From: G013214665 sp964649815
GTDB lineage: Bacteria; Pseudomonadota; Alphaproteobacteria; Rhodobacterales; Rhodobacteraceae
DNA: 37,310 nt
Assembly (NCBI GenBank): GCA_964649815.1
Contig: CAZYQC010000033.1
Coordinates: 1 to 37,310, forward strand
Direction: 5' to 3'
The notes beneath the pieces are model-generated. The model was not told where the DNA came from. It was given only the letters and a program-made list of their open reading frames with translations, and ran no database searches. Made by a program: the position numbers and the translations under genes. Numbering within the stretch: position 1 is the first letter of the stretch; each line of letters begins with the position of its first letter. Of the stretch, positions 1-8,491 are shown piece by piece.

Positions 1-1600
1 TGCGACCGGCAAGATGTCGATGATGATCGCCCAGAACGGCCCCGGCATCACGAACTTTGTGACCGCTGTCAAAACGGCATACTGGAACCACACCCCATTG
101 CTGTTGGTGACGCCTCAGGCGGCCAACAAAACCATTGGCCAAGGCGGCTTCCAAGAAGTTGAGCAGATGAAGCTCTTTGAAGATATGGTCGCCTATCAGG
201 AAGAGGTGCGCGATCCGACCCGTGTTGCAGAAGTTCTCACGCGCGTCATCAGCCAGGCCAAGCGCCTTTGCGGCCCCGCGCAGTTGAATATCCCGCGCGA
301 CTTCTGGACCCAAGTTGTTGACATCGAAATCCCAGAGCCGATTGAATTCGAACGCTCACCGGGCGGCGAAAACTCAGTCGCGGCAGCTGCGGAAATGCTG
401 TCCAACGCATCGAACCCTGTGATCCTGAACGGCGCAGGTGTTGTTCTGTCCGATGGTGGCATTGCGGCATCGCAAGCACTTGCCGAGCGTCTCGATGCCC
501 CGGTCTGCGTTGGGTACCAGCACAATGATGCCTTCCCCGGCAATCATCCCCTGTTCGCAGGACCATTGGGCTATAACGGCTCCAAAGCAGGTATGGAGCT
601 GATCAAAGAGGCAGACGTTGTTCTGTGCCTTGGCACGCGCCTGAACCCGTTTTCCACATTGCCTGGCTATGGCATGACCTACTGGCCCGAAAACGCAAAA
701 ATTATCCAAGTTGATATCAACCCGGATCGGATCGGCCTGACCAAGAAAGTCTCGGTCGGGATTGTCGGAGATGCCGCTAAGGTCGCAAATGGCATTTTGC
801 GCCAGCTGAGCGACACCGCTGGTGACGCAAACCGGGCCGAGCGCAAAGCAACCATTGCTCAAAAGAAATCTGCATGGGCGCAAGAGCTGACCTCCATGAC
901 AGAAGAGCAGGACGACCCAGGTACCAACTGGAACGAGCGGGCGCGCGCGGCCAAGCCAGACTGGATGAGCCCCCGCATGGCGTGGCGCGCCATTCAGCAA
1001 GCGCTGCCGCGTGAGGCGATCATTTCGTCTGACATCGGCAACAACTGCGCGATCGGCAATGCGTACCCTGATTTTGACGAAGGTCGTAAATACCTGGCAC
1101 CTGGCCTCTTTGGCCCTTGCGGGTACGGCCTGCCAGCGATCGTCGGCGCCAAAATCGGACAACCCGACGTGCCTGTTGTTGGATTTGCCGGTGACGGTGC
1201 CTTTGGGATCGCCGTTAACGAACTGACCGCCATCGGACGTGGCGAATGGCCAGCCATCACGCAAATCGTCTTCCGCAACTACCAGTGGGGTGCGGAAAAG
1301 CGGAACTCGACCCTGTGGTTTGACGACAACTTTGTCGGCACCGAGTTGGACGAGCAAGTGTCCTACGCCGGGATCGCCAAGGCCTGTGGCCTGCAAGGTG
1401 TTGTAGCGCGGACAATGGACGAGCTGACCGAGGCGTTGAACCAGGCCATCAAAGATCAGATGGAAAATGGCAAAACAACCTTGATCGAAGCAATGATCAA
1501 CCAAGAGCTGGGCGAGCCATTCCGCCGTGATGCCATGAAGAAACCTGTCGAAGTCGCCGGCATCACCGCCGACGATATGGTTCCGCAGCAGGTTGCATAA
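1..1600 (+). CDS. xsc: Sulfoacetaldehyde acetyltransferase (5' partial)
   Basis: Thiamine-diphosphate enzyme that converts sulfoacetaldehyde plus phosphate to acetyl phosphate and sulfite in the cytoplasm; it is the desulfonating step of taurine and related sulfonate breakdown. The reading frame is already open at base 2 and about 530 residues are visible. Xsc proteins are roughly 590 residues, so about 60 N-terminal residues lie outside the window. The ThDP-binding motif is visible as GDG (codons at 1190-1198) followed 29 residues later by Asn (1277-1279) in a RNYQWGAEK context, which matches Xsc rather than acetolactate synthase. The next gene, pta, consumes the acetyl phosphate and soeABC the sulfite, which strongly supports the assignment over other ThDP enzymes. 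Confidence 0.95.
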   Translation, partial: ATGKMSMMIAQNGPGITNFVTAVKTAYWNHTPLLLVTPQAANKTIGQGGFQEVEQMKLFEDMVAYQEEVRDPTRVAEVLTRVISQAKRLCGPAQLNIPRDFWTQVVDIEIPEPIEFERSPGGENSVAAAAEMLSNASNPVILNGAGVVLSDGGIAASQALAERLDAPVCVGYQHNDAFPGNHPLFAGPLGYNGSKAGMELIKEADVVLCLGTRLNPFSTLPGYGMTYWPENAKIIQVDINPDRIGLTKKVSVGIVGDAAKVANGILRQLSDTAGDANRAERKATIAQKKSAWAQELTSMTEEQDDPGTNWNERARAAKPDWMSPRMAWRAIQQALPREAIISSDIGNNCAIGNAYPDFDEGRKYLAPGLFGPCGYGLPAIVGAKIGQPDVPVVGFAGDGAFGIAVNELTAIGRGEWPAITQIVFRNYQWGAEKRNSTLWFDDNFVGTELDEQVSYAGIAKACGLQGVVARTMDELTEALNQAIKDQMENGKTTLIEAMINQELGEPFRRDAMKKPVEVAGITADDMVPQQVA

Positions 1601-1635
1601 CTGCGAATGAACCCATTTCGCAAAATAGCGGCAGC

Positions 1636-2649
1636 ATGAACGTTCTGGACACCCTCAGAACGCGTGCTGCCGCTCATCCGGCGCATATCGTGCTAAGCGA
1701 AGGCGAAGATCCTCGCATTATCGCCGCGGCGGCGAAAGCTGTCGAAGCGGGTCTGGGACCCATAACCTTGGTGGGTCCGCGATCGTCCATCGACGAGGCG
1801 TTTCAATCGCTCGACGTTCAATTGTCGGACGATCTGCGCATAGCCGACCCGCACACGTCCCCCCTTGCCCAAGGCCTCGCCGAACGTTTTGCTGCGCTCA
1901 GGGCCCACAAAGGCGTAACGCTCAGCGACGCGCAACAGGCGGTCAAAGACCCCTTGGTCTTTTCCGCAATGATGGTGCGGTGCGGCCATGCGGACGGAAC
2001 GGTTGGTGGGGCCGTGGCGACCACGTCAGATACGGTGCGCGCCGCTCTGCAATGCATCGGCAAAGCACCAGACGCCGATTTGGTGTCTAGCTTCTTTCTG
2101 ATGATCCTGCCCGAGGGCCATCCCTCGGGTCGTGCTGCGATGATCTTTAGTGACAGCGGGTTGGTGATCGATCCGAACGCCTCTGAACTGGCATCTATTG
2201 CCGAACAAGCAGCCGGCTCTTACCAAGCTCTTTTGGCCGAAGCCCCAAAAGTCGCCCTTTTGTCTTTTTCGACCAAGGGCAGCGCGCGGCATCCAAACGT
2301 GACCAAAGTCACTGATGCACTGTCCCTCTTGCAGGAAAAACGCCCTGATCTGTCTTGCGATGGTGAGTTGCAATTTGACGCCGCTTTCGTGCCTGAGGTT
2401 GGTGCGAAAAAAGCACCGGGCTCGGACGTTGCGGGCGAAGCGAACGTTCTGATCTTTCCAAACTTGGACGCAGGAAACATTGGTTACAAAATCGCACAGC
2501 GTGTAAGCGCTTGCATTGCGATTGGGCCGATCCTACAAGGGCTGGCACAGCCCGCAAATGACTTGTCGCGAGGTTGCTCGGCCGACGATGTCTTTCATAT
2601 GATTTCCGTTACGACCCTCCAGGTCGCAGCGGCGAAAGGAAGCGCATGA
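1636..2649 (+). CDS. pta: Phosphate acetyltransferase
   Basis: Transfers the acetyl group of acetyl phosphate to CoA, giving acetyl-CoA and phosphate. The 337-residue protein is the short form, consisting only of the PTA_PTB catalytic domain without the N-terminal DRTGG/P-loop regions of enteric Pta. The signature stretches IFPNLDAGNIGYK and DLSRGCSADD near the C-terminus are typical of the family. It starts 35 bp after xsc, and its TGA overlaps the soeA ATG (ATGA at 2646-2649), so it is co-transcribed and probably translationally coupled. In sulfonate-degrading bacteria this pta isoform serves the Xsc product. No strong Shine-Dalgarno is visible before the ATG. Confidence 0.93.
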   Translation: MNVLDTLRTRAAAHPAHIVLSEGEDPRIIAAAAKAVEAGLGPITLVGPRSSIDEAFQSLDVQLSDDLRIADPHTSPLAQGLAERFAALRAHKGVTLSDAQQAVKDPLVFSAMMVRCGHADGTVGGAVATTSDTVRAALQCIGKAPDADLVSSFFLMILPEGHPSGRAAMIFSDSGLVIDPNASELASIAEQAAGSYQALLAEAPKVALLSFSTKGSARHPNVTKVTDALSLLQEKRPDLSCDGELQFDAAFVPEVGAKKAPGSDVAGEANVLIFPNLDAGNIGYKIAQRVSACIAIGPILQGLAQPANDLSRGCSADDVFHMISVTTLQVAAAKGSA

Positions 2650-5468
2650 CCCACCACCAGCCGACACTGGATTTATCGCCCAAAGTCTCTGACGAGGTGC
2701 GTAAAACCACCTGCTACATGTGCGCATGCCGGTGCGGGATCAACGTGCATATGAAGGACGGCAAAGTTGCCTATATCGAAGGCAACCGCGATCACCCTGT
2801 GAACAAAGGTGTTCTGTGCGCAAAAGGCAGCGCAGGCATCATGCAGGTCAACGCACCTTCGCGCCTGCGCGCACCGCTCAAACGGGTGGGAGAGCGCGGC
2901 TCTGGCCAGTTTGAGGAAATCTCCTGGGACGAAGCACTGACGCTGGCAACCGACTGGCTGGCCCCTGTGCGAAAGGAAAATCCCGAAAAACTGGCCTTTT
3001 TCACGGGTCGGGATCAAAGTCAGAGCTTTACCTCGTTTTGGGCCCAGAATTTTGGCACGCCAAACTATGCGGCGCATGGTGGGTTTTGCTCGGTCAACAT
3101 GGCCGCGGGCGGCATCTACACGATGGGTGGCGCCTTTTGGGAATTCGGACAGCCTGACTGGGACCATACCAAGCTGTTTATGCTCTTCGGCGTGGCCGAA
3201 GACCACGACAGCAATCCGATCAAAATGGGGATCGGCAAAATCAAAGCGCGGGGCGCGCGCGTCATTGGCGTAAACCCGGTTCGCACCGGCTATAACGCCG
3301 TTGCCGATGACTGGGTCGGGATTACACCCGGCACGGACGGTTTGTTTATCCTGTCGCTGGTTCACTGTTTGATGAAAGCGGGCAAGATCGATCTTGAGTA
3401 CCTCGCGCAGTGGACCAACGCGCCATGCCTCGTGAACGAGGCAACCGGAACAGCCGAGGCGGGTCTGCTGCTCAAAAATGCAGAGGGCAAACACCTGGTC
3501 ATCGACGCCCGCGATGGGGCTCTGGTGCCCTTTGACACGCCGGGCGTCAAACCGGACCTGACCGCCACCCATGAGGCGGATGGGGTACGCTACCGGACGG
3601 TCATGCATCTGATGGCCGAGCGATACCTCGCCCAAGACTACGCGCCCGAAGCGGTGGCAGAGACCTGCGGCATCCCAGCCGAACGCATCCGCGCCATTGC
3701 CGCGGAACTGGCCCGCGTCGCTTTTGAAGAGGCCTTCGAGCTTCCGATGGAATGGACCGATTTCCGCGGCCAAAAGCACACGACTGTCACAGGTCGTCCA
3801 GTCAGCTTTCATTCCATGCGTGGCATCTCGGCCCACGCAAACGGCTTTCAAACCTGCCGCGCCCTGCATGTATTGCAAATCATGCTTGGCAGTGTCGAAA
3901 GACCCGGCGGCTTTCGTTTCAAACCGCCCTATCCAAAGCCAGCAACAGCCCACCCGAAACCGCATTGCGGTGTGACCCCCGACAGCCCGCTTGACGGCCC
4001 GCATTTGGGGTTTGTCCACGGCCCAGAAGATCTCGCCCTAAAGGAAGACGGCACGCCCGCCCGGATCGACAAAGCGTTCACTTGGGAAAATCCCATGAGC
4101 GCACATGGCCTGATGCATATGGTCATTTCAAACGCCTATGCTGGCGACCCCTACAAGATCGACGTCCTGTTCATGTACATGGCAAACATGTCGTGGAATT
4201 CGACGATGAACACCTCCGGCGTTATCAAGATGTTGACCGACAAGGATGACAGCGGCGACTACGTGATCCCCAAGATCATCTATTCTGACGCCTATTCCTC
4301 CGAGATGGTTGCCTACGCAGATCTCATCCTTCCCGATACAACCTATCTGGAACGCCATGACTGCATCTCGCTGCTCGATCGCCCGATTTGCGAGGCCGAC
4401 GCCGCCGCAGACGCAATCCGCTGGCCGGTCATTGAACCCGACCGCGATGTAAAGGGCTTTCAATCCACACTCTGCGATCTTGGCGCACGTTTGGGCTTGC
4501 CCGGTTTTGTCAACGAAGACGGCAGCCAGAAATATGCGGATTACGGCGATTACATCGTCAACCACCAACGCAAACCCGGCATCGGTCCACTGGCCGGTTG
4601 GCGATCAGGTAAAGACGGCCCGTCGCACGGCCGCGGCGACGTCAACCCTGACCAACTCGCGCGGTACATCGAAAACGGTGGCTTTTTCGTCGAGCACATC
4701 CCTGACAATGCACTCTTCATGAAACCCTGGAACATGGAATACCAGAACTGGGCGGTCGGCATGGGGCTCTATGATGCGCCGACACCCTATCTCTTCACGC
4801 TCTATTCCGAGCCGATGCGCAAATTCCAACTCGCCGCCGAAGGTCACGGCGAACGCCAACCTCCAGACCATCTCCGGGCGCGCATCAAAGAAAAGCTCGA
4901 TCCGCTGCCGATTTGGTACGACACCCAGTCAGAAAACCTGTCAGCCGACTACCCGATCACCGCGCTGACCCAGCGCCCGATGGCCATGTACCACTCCTGG
5001 GGCTCGCAAAATGCCTGGCTGCGCCAAATCCACGGCCACAACCCCCTTTACGTACCAACCGCCCTGATGCGCCAACTCGGGCTGGCCGACGGCGACTGGG
5101 CCAAGGTCACCTCGCCGCATGGCGAAATAATCGTGCCGGTCCTCGAAATGGCCGCCTTGAACGCAAACACGGTCTGGACCTGGAACGCCATCGGCAAGCG
5201 CAAAGGCGCATGGGCCCTCGACCGCGACGCGCCCGAGGCCACAAAAGGCTTTCTGTTGAACCACCTCATCCACGAACTGCTCCCGGCAAGAGGCGACGGG
5301 CTCCGCTGGGCCAATTCAGATCCCGTCACCGGCCAAGCCGCTTGGTTTGATCTCCGCGTCAAAATTGAAAAAGCCCAAGCCCCATCCGAGGCACAGCCAA
5401 GCCACCCGGCCCTCTCATCCCCGGTTGGTTCAGGCCCGTCAAAACTCACATGGAAAGTCGGATCATGA
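2646..5468 (+). CDS. soeA: Sulfite dehydrogenase SoeABC, molybdopterin catalytic subunit
   Basis: Large molybdo-bis-MGD subunit (940 residues) of the DMSO-reductase superfamily. The N-terminal [4Fe-4S] motif is C23-x2-C26-x3-C30-x27-C58, and C148 in GGFCSVNMA is the likely Mo ligand. No twin-arginine or Sec signal precedes the cluster motif. This fits cytoplasmically oriented SoeA and argues against periplasmic polysulfide or thiosulfate reductases (PsrA/PhsA), which normally carry a Tat signal. The start is taken at ATG 2646 because it overlaps the pta stop and follows an AAAGGA ribosome site; an upstream in-frame start would lie inside pta. The context xsc-pta-soeA indicates oxidation of sulfite from sulfonates to sulfate. 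Substrate is inferred from family and neighbours. Confidence 0.9.
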   Translation: MTHHQPTLDLSPKVSDEVRKTTCYMCACRCGINVHMKDGKVAYIEGNRDHPVNKGVLCAKGSAGIMQVNAPSRLRAPLKRVGERGSGQFEEISWDEALTLATDWLAPVRKENPEKLAFFTGRDQSQSFTSFWAQNFGTPNYAAHGGFCSVNMAAGGIYTMGGAFWEFGQPDWDHTKLFMLFGVAEDHDSNPIKMGIGKIKARGARVIGVNPVRTGYNAVADDWVGITPGTDGLFILSLVHCLMKAGKIDLEYLAQWTNAPCLVNEATGTAEAGLLLKNAEGKHLVIDARDGALVPFDTPGVKPDLTATHEADGVRYRTVMHLMAERYLAQDYAPEAVAETCGIPAERIRAIAAELARVAFEEAFELPMEWTDFRGQKHTTVTGRPVSFHSMRGISAHANGFQTCRALHVLQIMLGSVERPGGFRFKPPYPKPATAHPKPHCGVTPDSPLDGPHLGFVHGPEDLALKEDGTPARIDKAFTWENPMSAHGLMHMVISNAYAGDPYKIDVLFMYMANMSWNSTMNTSGVIKMLTDKDDSGDYVIPKIIYSDAYSSEMVAYADLILPDTTYLERHDCISLLDRPICEADAAADAIRWPVIEPDRDVKGFQSTLCDLGARLGLPGFVNEDGSQKYADYGDYIVNHQRKPGIGPLAGWRSGKDGPSHGRGDVNPDQLARYIENGGFFVEHIPDNALFMKPWNMEYQNWAVGMGLYDAPTPYLFTLYSEPMRKFQLAAEGHGERQPPDHLRARIKEKLDPLPIWYDTQSENLSADYPITALTQRPMAMYHSWGSQNAWLRQIHGHNPLYVPTALMRQLGLADGDWAKVTSPHGEIIVPVLEMAALNANTVWTWNAIGKRKGAWALDRDAPEATKGFLLNHLIHELLPARGDGLRWANSDPVTGQAAWFDLRVKIEKAQAPSEAQPSHPALSSPVGSGPSKLTWKVGS

Positions 5469-5500
5469 TCCCCGAGCCTCTGCCCCAATCACACCCAGCC

Positions 5501-5544
5501 TTTCTTTTGGCTCAAAATATCCCGGGGCGCGGGGCAGAGCCCCG
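5501..5544 (+). repeat. 44-bp intergenic hairpin repeat, copy 1
   Basis: This segment matches 7228-7271 at 42 of 44 positions in the same orientation. It contains a T-rich start, the core GGCTCAAAATATCCCGGGG, and a terminal GGGGC-AGA-GCCCC hairpin. One of the two differences from copy 2 falls in the hairpin loop, so the stem is preserved. It lies in the 106-bp gap between soeA and soeB, inside the operon. I recall closely similar motifs recurring in Rhodobacterales intergenic regions, but that is recollection, not a search result. Confidence 0.85.
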
Positions 5545-5574
5545 TATCACTGCAACGCCACGAGGTCCGCGCGC

Positions 5575-6321
5575 ATGACAACGCTTCCCACCTCCACCGA
5601 CCGCAAACTCGGCTTGGTCATCGACCTTGATACATGCGTCGGATGCCACGCCTGCGTCATCTCCTGCAAAGGCTGGAACACGGAAAACTATGGCGCGCCC
5701 TTGGCCGACACCGACCCTTACGGCGCTGACCCGGTCGGGACTTTCCTAAACCGCGTCCACAGCTACGAAGTACAGCCCGATCACGGCGCCGCACAGCTCG
5801 TGCATTTCCCCAAATCCTGCCTGCATTGCGAAGATGCGCCTTGCGTGACCGTCTGCCCAACCGGTGCCAGCTACAAACGCGTCGAAGACGGCATCGTTCT
5901 GGTCAACGAAAGTGACTGTATCGGCTGCGGCTTGTGCGCCTGGGCATGCCCCTACGGCGCCCGCGAAATGGACGGCGTCGAAAAAGTGATGAAGAAATGC
6001 ACCCTCTGCGTGGATCGCATCTATAACGAAAACCTACCCGAAGAAGACCGAGAGCCTGCCTGCGTCCGCACATGCCCCGCAGGCGCCCGGCATTTCGGCG
6101 ATTTCAGCGATCCCGACAGCGCAGTCAGCCAATTGGTTGCCGAGCGCGGCGGCATGGACCTGATGCCCGAACAAGGCACCAAGCCGGTCAACAAATACCT
6201 GCCTCCGCGTCCTAAAGACGCCCTGCCGGAATTCGACGTCCTGGCACCCTACCTCGCTCCCGTCGCAGAAGAGCCAAAGGGCTTTCTGGGCTGGATCGAC
6301 AAAGCGTTGGAGAAAATCTGA
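5575..6321 (+). CDS. soeB: Sulfite dehydrogenase SoeABC, iron-sulfur subunit
   Basis: Electron-transfer subunit of 248 residues with sixteen cysteines in four ferredoxin-like groups: C21/C24/C27/C31, C82/C85/C90/C94, C115/C118/C121/C125 and C142/C145/C163/C167. This is the usual count for DmsB/PsrB/SoeB proteins carrying four [4Fe-4S] clusters. It passes electrons from the molybdenum subunit to the membrane anchor. The start at ATG 5575 follows a GAGGT ribosome site and places the first cluster motif at residue 21, as in the family; the frame is open further upstream but that part runs through soeA and the repeat. Its TGA overlaps the soeC ATG (TGATG). It is separated from soeA by 106 bp, unlike its tight junction with soeC. 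Confidence 0.92.
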   Translation: MTTLPTSTDRKLGLVIDLDTCVGCHACVISCKGWNTENYGAPLADTDPYGADPVGTFLNRVHSYEVQPDHGAAQLVHFPKSCLHCEDAPCVTVCPTGASYKRVEDGIVLVNESDCIGCGLCAWACPYGAREMDGVEKVMKKCTLCVDRIYNENLPEEDREPACVRTCPAGARHFGDFSDPDSAVSQLVAERGGMDLMPEQGTKPVNKYLPPRPKDALPEFDVLAPYLAPVAEEPKGFLGWIDKALEKI

Positions 6322-7193
6322 TGCATCCAGCACCGTCCGTCATCTTTTTCACGTCCTTCTCCGGCTTGGGCTTTGGTCTTTTGATGTGGCTCGGCATCGG
6401 CCTGCCCAACGTCAGCGGCTGGGTGGCCTTCGTCTTTTTCTTCATCGCCTACGCACTCGCGGTGGGCGGGCTCTTGGCGTCGACCTTCCACCTGGGCCAC
6501 CCTGAACGCGCGCTCAAGGCGTTCACCCAATGGCGCAGCTCGTGGCTCAGCCGCGAAGGCTGGTGCGCGGTCCTGGCGCTTGTCCTTATGGGGCTCTACG
6601 CCCTCGGCGCTGTCTTTCTGGGCCAAAAATGGGCTCTGCTTGGCATCCTCGGCAGTGTGTTCTCCTTCCTCACAGTCTTCACAACCTCGATGATCTATGC
6701 ACAGCTCAAATCCGTCCCACGGTGGAACATGACCCTGACACCGCCGATGTTTCTCTCCCTCAGCATCGCAGGCGGCGCCCTTCTCGCTGGTCAAACACGC
6801 GCCGCGCTTATCCTGCTGCTGATCGCAGGCGCGACCCAAATTCTCTATTGGATCCAAGGCGACGGTGCCTTTGCGCGCGCCGGCACGAACATCGGCACCG
6901 CCACCGGCCTCGGAGAACGCGGCTCGGTCAAAGCATTCGAACCGCCGCACACCGGAAACAATTACCTGCTCAAGGAAATGGCCTACGTGGTCGGCCGCAA
7001 ACACGCCACCAAGCTGCGCATGGTGTCACTGGTCCTCATGATAGCCCTGCCGGTCTTGCTGCTCATCGCCCCCTTCTCCCACGCCCTCGCCGCCGTCGCC
7101 GTTCTCAGCCATATCGCCGGTGTTCTCGTGTCCCGCTGGCTCTTCTTCGCACAGGCCGAACATGTCGTGGGCCTCTATTACGGCAAACGCTAA
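6321..7193 (+). CDS. soeC: Sulfite dehydrogenase SoeABC, DmsC-type membrane anchor
   Basis: Hydrophobic 290-residue protein with about eight predicted membrane segments, belonging to the DmsC/NrfD-type quinone-interacting anchors. The stretch HLGHPERALKAFTQWRSSW is characteristic of DmsC proteins, and no haem-binding cytochrome motif is seen. It should fix SoeAB at the inner face of the cytoplasmic membrane and hand electrons to ubiquinone. The ATG overlaps the soeB stop, with GGAG about 9 bases upstream. It is the last gene of the operon and is followed by a terminator and the second hairpin repeat. Confidence 0.9.
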   Translation: MHPAPSVIFFTSFSGLGFGLLMWLGIGLPNVSGWVAFVFFFIAYALAVGGLLASTFHLGHPERALKAFTQWRSSWLSREGWCAVLALVLMGLYALGAVFLGQKWALLGILGSVFSFLTVFTTSMIYAQLKSVPRWNMTLTPPMFLSLSIAGGALLAGQTRAALILLLIAGATQILYWIQGDGAFARAGTNIGTATGLGERGSVKAFEPPHTGNNYLLKEMAYVVGRKHATKLRMVSLVLMIALPVLLLIAPFSHALAAVAVLSHIAGVLVSRWLFFAQAEHVVGLYYGKR

Positions 7194-7211
7194 GCACGCC
7201 CGCACACCGCA

Positions 7212-7235
7212 AAAAACCAGCCTGGTTTTTCTTTT
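7212..7235. terminator. Bidirectional intrinsic terminator between soeC and the M20 gene
   Basis: AAAAACCA (7212-7219) pairs with TGGTTTTT (7223-7230) around a GCC loop, followed by CTTTT on the plus strand. Read on the minus strand, the same hairpin is followed by a run of T. It sits 18 bp after soeC and about 80 bp after the convergent M20 gene. The stem is AT-rich with only two GC pairs, so efficiency is uncertain. Confidence 0.55.
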
Positions 7236-7271
7236 GGCTCAAAATATCCCGGGGTGCGGGGCAGCGCCCCG
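7228..7271 (+). repeat. 44-bp intergenic hairpin repeat, copy 2
   Basis: Direct copy of 5501-5544 with two mismatches. Its hairpin is longer here: GCGGGGC (7256-7262), loop AGC, GCCCCGC (7266-7272). The 5' T-rich part overlaps the AT-rich terminator stem. The two copies bracket soeB and soeC. Confidence 0.85.
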
Positions 7272-7313
7272 CGAAGCTCTGACATTGCAGGGATCCCGCA
7301 GCAAATGCAGGCG

Positions 7314-8477
7314 TTACCCCGCCAGCCGCGTTTCAACAATTTTGGAATAAAGCGCGGCCCCCAAAGGCAAGACCTTTGGATCCAATGTGAACGCCGGATT
7401 GTGCAGCGAAGCCTCGCCCCCGTGCCACAGCCGAACATAGGCGCCAGGCACCACCTTCAGCATGTCCGAAAAGTCCTCTGAACCAGTGACCGGCACATCT
7501 GCATCATTCACGTTTTCCGGGCCAACAAGGTCCGCTGCCGCCTCGATATAGGCCGTCGACAATTCGGGATCGTTTTGCAAAACGTCAAAGACGTTGCGCG
7601 CGTCGACCGTGATTTCAACGCCATGCGCCAAGGCAAAGCCGTCGCAGATCGCCTGCATCCGCGATTTGGCCAGCTCAAAGATCTCGTCTTTGAAATACCG
7701 GATCGTCCCGGCCAAGGCCGCGGTTTCGGGAACCACGTTATAGGCCGCGCCAGAATGGATTTGCGTCACCGACAAAACGCAAACGTCCAAAGGCGGCACA
7801 TTGCGGCTCAGGATAGACTGCAGCTCTGTGGCCAAGCTCGCCGCAATAAACAGCGCATCCTTGGAATGCTGCGGGGCTGCGGCATGGCTGCCTTTGCCTT
7901 TGATTGCGATATCAAAGAAGGCGGCCCCGGCCATTGCAGCGCCTTTGCAGACGCTGATCTTCCCCAGCGTGCCACCTGGCGAGTTGTGCATGCCGTAAAT
8001 TTCGTCACAGGGGAACTTGTCGAACAAGCCTTCTGCCAGCATGCGGCGCGCGCCTCCCAAACCTTCTTCCGCAGGTTGGAACACCAAGACAGCCGTGCCC
8101 GAGAAATCCCGTGTTTGCGCAAGATACTGGGCCGCGCCCAAAAGCATCGTGGTATGCCCGTCATGACCGCAGGCATGCATGACGCCGTCGTTTTGCGACG
8201 CATAAGGCAGCCCTGTCGTTTCCTGAATAGGCAGCGCGTCCATATCGGCCCGCAAACCGATGCGCCGGTTGCCGCCGCCTGTCCCGTGGATCAATGCCAC
8301 GACACCGGTTTTGCCCAAACCGGTATGGATTTCGTCGACGCCAAAACGCTCAAGCGCCTCGACCACTTTGGCGCTGGTTCTGACCTCCTCAAAGCCTAAT
8401 TCGGGATGCGCATGCAAATCCTTAAAGATCGCCTCCAATGCATCCGCGTTTTCGGCAATCTGGCTTGGAATATGCAT
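7314..8477 (-). CDS. M20 family metallo-amidohydrolase (hippurate hydrolase-like)
   Basis: A 387-residue peptidase of family M20, subfamily D, which hydrolyses N-acyl or N-acetyl amino acids in the cytoplasm using a di-metal centre. Visible metal-site residues include C103 and H105 in HACGHDGHTT, E137-E138 in QPAEEGLGG and H164 in YGMHN. The motifs GSEDFSDM and LHNPAF near the end are also typical. The ribosome site AAGGAG (8486-8491) overlaps the stop codon of dapA, which lies 12 bp upstream, so the two genes form an operon. Relatives are annotated as hippurate hydrolase, IAA-amino acid hydrolase or N-acetyldiaminopimelate deacetylase. The neighbour makes an amino-acid role likely, but the substrate cannot be read from the sequence. 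Confidence 0.88.
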   Translation of the reverse strand: MHIPSQIAENADALEAIFKDLHAHPELGFEEVRTSAKVVEALERFGVDEIHTGLGKTGVVALIHGTGGGNRRIGLRADMDALPIQETTGLPYASQNDGVMHACGHDGHTTMLLGAAQYLAQTRDFSGTAVLVFQPAEEGLGGARRMLAEGLFDKFPCDEIYGMHNSPGGTLGKISVCKGAAMAGAAFFDIAIKGKGSHAAAPQHSKDALFIAASLATELQSILSRNVPPLDVCVLSVTQIHSGAAYNVVPETAALAGTIRYFKDEIFELAKSRMQAICDGFALAHGVEITVDARNVFDVLQNDPELSTAYIEAAADLVGPENVNDADVPVTGSEDFSDMLKVVPGAYVRLWHGGEASLHNPAFTLDPKVLPLGAALYSKIVETRLAG

Positions 8478-8485
8478 GCGTTCGT

Positions 8486-8491
8486 CTCCTT
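8486..8491 (-). promoter_or_regulatory. Ribosome binding site of the M20 gene, overlapping the dapA stop
   Basis: AAGGAG on the minus strand occupies 8486-8491, sharing two bases with the dapA TAA (8490-8492) and lying 8 bases before the ATG of the amidohydrolase. This arrangement favours translational coupling of the two genes. Confidence 0.7.

Noticed and set aside
374..1504. Long open frame on the minus strand across xsc.
   Set aside because: It is antisense to a clearly conserved protein and its translation resembles no family; such frames are common in GC-rich coding DNA.
2673..4019. Open frame of 448 codons on the minus strand inside soeA.
   Set aside because: It is a shadow of the soeA reading frame, with no recognisable motif or ribosome site.
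5465..5578. A 37-codon frame that overlaps the soeA stop and the soeB start by ATGA at both ends.
   Set aside because: Most of it is the 44-bp repeat, it has no ribosome site of its own, and its composition is low in coding character. The double overlap is probably chance.
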